Assembly: GCA_021443045.1 (NCBI GenBank)
Contig: JABUUT010000047.1
Location: forward strand, 16,218-22,787
From: Fibrobacteraceae bacterium
GTDB taxonomy: Bacteria; Fibrobacterota; Fibrobacteria; Fibrobacterales; Fibrobacteraceae
Reading direction: 5' to 3'
Length of the DNA stretch: 6,570 bases
In this document: positions 6,460-6,570 of the stretch, piece after piece
How the letters are laid out: each line of letters starts with the position of its first letter
Position numbering within the stretch: position 1 is the first letter of the stretch
Program-made: the position numbers and the translations under genes
Notes under the pieces: generated by a model
The model's input: the letters and a program-made list of their open reading frames with translations, nothing else
The model's database searches: none
Told to the model about the DNA's origin: nothing

Positions 6460-6514
6460 AGTTGTCAGTAATCGGTGTCATTCTGAAGGGCGTAGCCCTG
6501 AAGAATCCAAGGAA
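6460..6514 (+). repeat. Right copy of the dispersed element: heptad units plus imperfect palindrome
   Basis: Heptads AGTTGTC and AGTAATC followed by GGT (6460-6476) match the reverse complement of the tract at 171-219, sharing the exact 12-mer TCAGTAATCGGT. They are followed by an imperfect palindrome at 6480-6506: ATTCT pairs with AGAAT, then GA faces GA, then AGGGC pairs with GCCCT around a GTA loop. The element shares TTCTGAAGGGCG with the left copy. ATCCAAGGAA occurs at both 6451-6460 and 6505-6514. It resembles repetitive extragenic palindromes of the type ATTCTGA...GAAGAATCC that I recall from other genomes. Confidence 0.6.
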
Positions 6515-6570
6515 TGTCCATTTAGACGACAAATGCGAAAGGCGAGAGTAGCGGGGAAACTTGTTTGCAC

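Larger units (their letters stand above)
6385..6570. other. Gene-free, repeat-dense intergenic tail
   Basis: I see no open reading frame with a credible start and no RNA gene here. Besides the elements listed separately, TTCGCAT (6421-6427) and ATGCGAA (6533-6539) form an inverted pair around the palindromes. The sequence past 6540 runs off the window before any structure is complete. Confidence 0.5.

Overview
The window looks like chromosomal DNA from a Gram-negative bacterium of moderate G+C, most likely Fibrobacter or a close relative in Fibrobacterota. The grounds are a very large OmpA-family outer-membrane protein with an expanded thrombospondin-type-3 (TSP3) linker, strong AGGAG-type ribosome binding sites, A+T-rich spacers and intergenic palindromic repeats. 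The genus is inferred from recall of such sequences, not from a database search.

Layout, left to right. Bases 1-233 carry no gene. They hold a strong hairpin terminator, an A+T-rich hairpin that fits a terminator for the leftward ilv operon, one half of a dispersed palindromic element, and seven tandem degenerate 7-bp units. Bases 234-2448 on the minus strand are ilvB-ilvN, the catalytic and regulatory subunits of acetohydroxyacid synthase. The two genes are one base apart, and a sigma70-like promoter lies about 200 bp upstream of ilvB. An A+T-rich divergent spacer of 286 bp follows. Bases 2735-3409 on the plus strand are radC, a JAMM/MPN+ protein. After 152 bp, bases 3562-6327 on the plus strand encode a 921-residue OmpA-family protein: signal peptide, beta-barrel-like N-terminal region, eight cysteine-rich extended TSP3 repeats and a C-terminal peptidoglycan-binding OmpA domain. 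It ends at a strong intrinsic terminator. Bases 6385-6570 hold no gene but are dense in palindromes and repeats.

How the genes work together. IlvB and IlvN form one enzyme that commits pyruvate (or pyruvate plus 2-oxobutyrate) to valine, leucine and isoleucine, with valine-type feedback through the ACT domain of IlvN. RadC and the OmpA-family protein are separate functions and probably separate transcription units. The OmpA-family protein should anchor the outer membrane to peptidoglycan through an unusually long, probably Ca2+-loaded and disulfide-bonded periplasmic spacer. Its complete avoidance of TTA, CTA and TCA codons suggests it is abundant.

The less ordinary content is (i) the extended TSP3 repeat type and (ii) a composite repeat (heptad units plus a palindrome) present at both ends of the window in opposite orientations. 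I see no phage, CRISPR, toxin-antitoxin, tRNA or rRNA gene.
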